DNA of 7,128 bases, taken from positions 1 through 7,128 of the forward strand of contig JASJBQ010000252.1 of assembly GCA_030066455.1 (NCBI GenBank), written 5' to 3'. The notes beneath the pieces are model-generated. The model had not been told where the DNA came from. It saw only the letters and a program-made list of their open reading frames with translations, and searched no databases. This document shows, in pieces, positions 6,731 through 7,128 of this stretch (its first letter is position 1; each line of letters starts with the position of its first letter). The stretch comes from Desulfobacterales bacterium. GTDB taxonomy: Bacteria; Desulfobacterota; Desulfobacteria; Desulfobacterales; UBA5852. Position numbers and translations under genes: made by a program.

Positions 6731-6891
6731 GTGCTTTCAGCGGTCCACGCGTTGTCGGCATGGTTGCGGCGATGGAGGACGGTCAATCGACAAAGATGCC
6801 AGGAAACATTTAGATCCGAACGCCGCACGGCTGGCGTCCATGAAATCGCATAATACAAGTCGTTAACGTCAAATCCAGAGAGGTAAAGCAA
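6731..6891. other. Intergenic region before the DUF3141 gene
   Basis: This 161-base gap is the longest in the window and is more AT-rich toward its 3' end. It may hold the promoter of the DUF3141 gene. A CATAAT hexamer at 6849-6854 resembles a -10 box, but no good -35 box lies 16-18 bases upstream. A short 5-bp stem (ACGCC 6820-6824 with GGCGT 6833-6837) is present without a T-run. No coding sequence, RNA gene or convincing terminator was seen. Confidence 0.4.
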
Positions 6892-7128
6892 ATGAGCACC
6901 CCACAGATCAACCCCGAACTTTTGGTCCGCAATCAACTGTCCGACTACCTGGTCGATGCCGGGCAGCGAACGATCCTGTTCTGGGATACGATGCGCCTGC
7001 GCGGCAACCAATTCAAAAGGCATATGGCCCACGACACCCCGCATGTGCTGGAATACGAATTCGATTTGATCCTCGACGGCCGCTCGCTGAGCGAACCGGT
7101 CAACTACGGCCTGGTCAGGATCAAGCCC
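6892..7128 (+). CDS. DUF3141 protein (PhaC-like alpha/beta-hydrolase), N-terminal part
   Basis: The first 79 codons of a gene that continues past the window. The ATG at 6892 is preceded by AGAGAGG (6877-6883) with 8 bases spacing. The segments SDYLVDAGQRTILFWDTMRL, RGNQF, and DGRSLSEPVNYGLVRIKP match the N-terminus of DUF3141 proteins, a family distantly related to poly(3-hydroxyalkanoate) synthases and of undetermined function; the catalytic region would lie downstream of the window. DUF3141 genes are, from my knowledge of such genomes, often located next to MaoC-Pta, acetate kinase and FabI-like genes, which is also the case here although three extra genes intervene. The assignment rests on 79 residues and remembered family sequence, so it is good but not certain. 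Confidence 0.8.
   Translation, partial: MSTPQINPELLVRNQLSDYLVDAGQRTILFWDTMRLRGNQFKRHMAHDTPHVLEYEFDLILDGRSLSEPVNYGLVRIKP

Noticed and set aside
6731..6891. Possible Pho box before the DUF3141 gene, sought because the S. meliloti pta operon is PhoB-controlled
   Set aside because: CTGGCGT at 6831-6837 resembles one half site but the second repeat at the required spacing is absent.
1..7128. tRNA/rRNA genes, insertion sequences, CRISPR repeats
   Set aside because: The window is almost fully occupied by metabolic and transport genes, and no tandem repeats, transposase motifs or RNA gene signatures were seen.

Overview
The window is a GC-rich, densely packed bacterial segment. All seven supported genes lie on the + strand, most preceded by a clear AAGGAG/GGAGG-type ribosome binding site. 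The gene content (acyl phosphate/kinase energy metabolism, several short-chain dehydrogenases, a GntP-type permease and a Tat-exported TRAP binding protein) suggests a proteobacterium or a Desulfobacterota relative. This is inferred from gene content and base composition only; nothing in the window fixes the lineage.

Layout. Bases 1-413 hold the C-terminal end of a phosphate acetyl/butyryltransferase. It is followed after 15 bases by an acetate/propionate-family kinase (429-1616), after 14 bases by an enoyl-ACP-reductase-like SDR with intact catalytic residues (1631-2392), and after 31 bases by a second FabI-like protein of exactly the same length (253 aa). That second protein has lost both active-site tyrosines (2424-3185). 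A classical FabG/3-hydroxyacyl-dehydrogenase-like SDR (3243-4037) follows, then a gap with a 9-bp hairpin, a 457-aa GntP-family permease (4150-5523), a TakP-like TRAP substrate-binding protein (5564-6730), a 161-bp gap, and the first 79 codons of a DUF3141 (PhaC-like alpha/beta-hydrolase) gene that runs off the end.

How they may work together. Pta plus the kinase turn acyl-CoA into acyl phosphate and then ATP plus a free acid, or the reverse. The FabI-like and FabG-like SDRs would act on enoyl and 3-oxo/3-hydroxyacyl groups, and the permease and binding protein would handle a small organic acid (a hydroxy- or 2-oxo acid is the best guess). DUF3141, Pta, Ack and FabI are, to my knowledge, repeatedly neighbours in proteobacteria; the pta-ackA-fabI2 operon of Sinorhizobium meliloti is the described case. 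Here that module appears with a duplicated, apparently catalytically dead FabI paralog and with transport genes inserted between the core and DUF3141. The FabI active/inactive pair is the most interesting feature of the window. No RNA genes, mobile elements, CRISPR arrays or convincing intrinsic terminators were seen.
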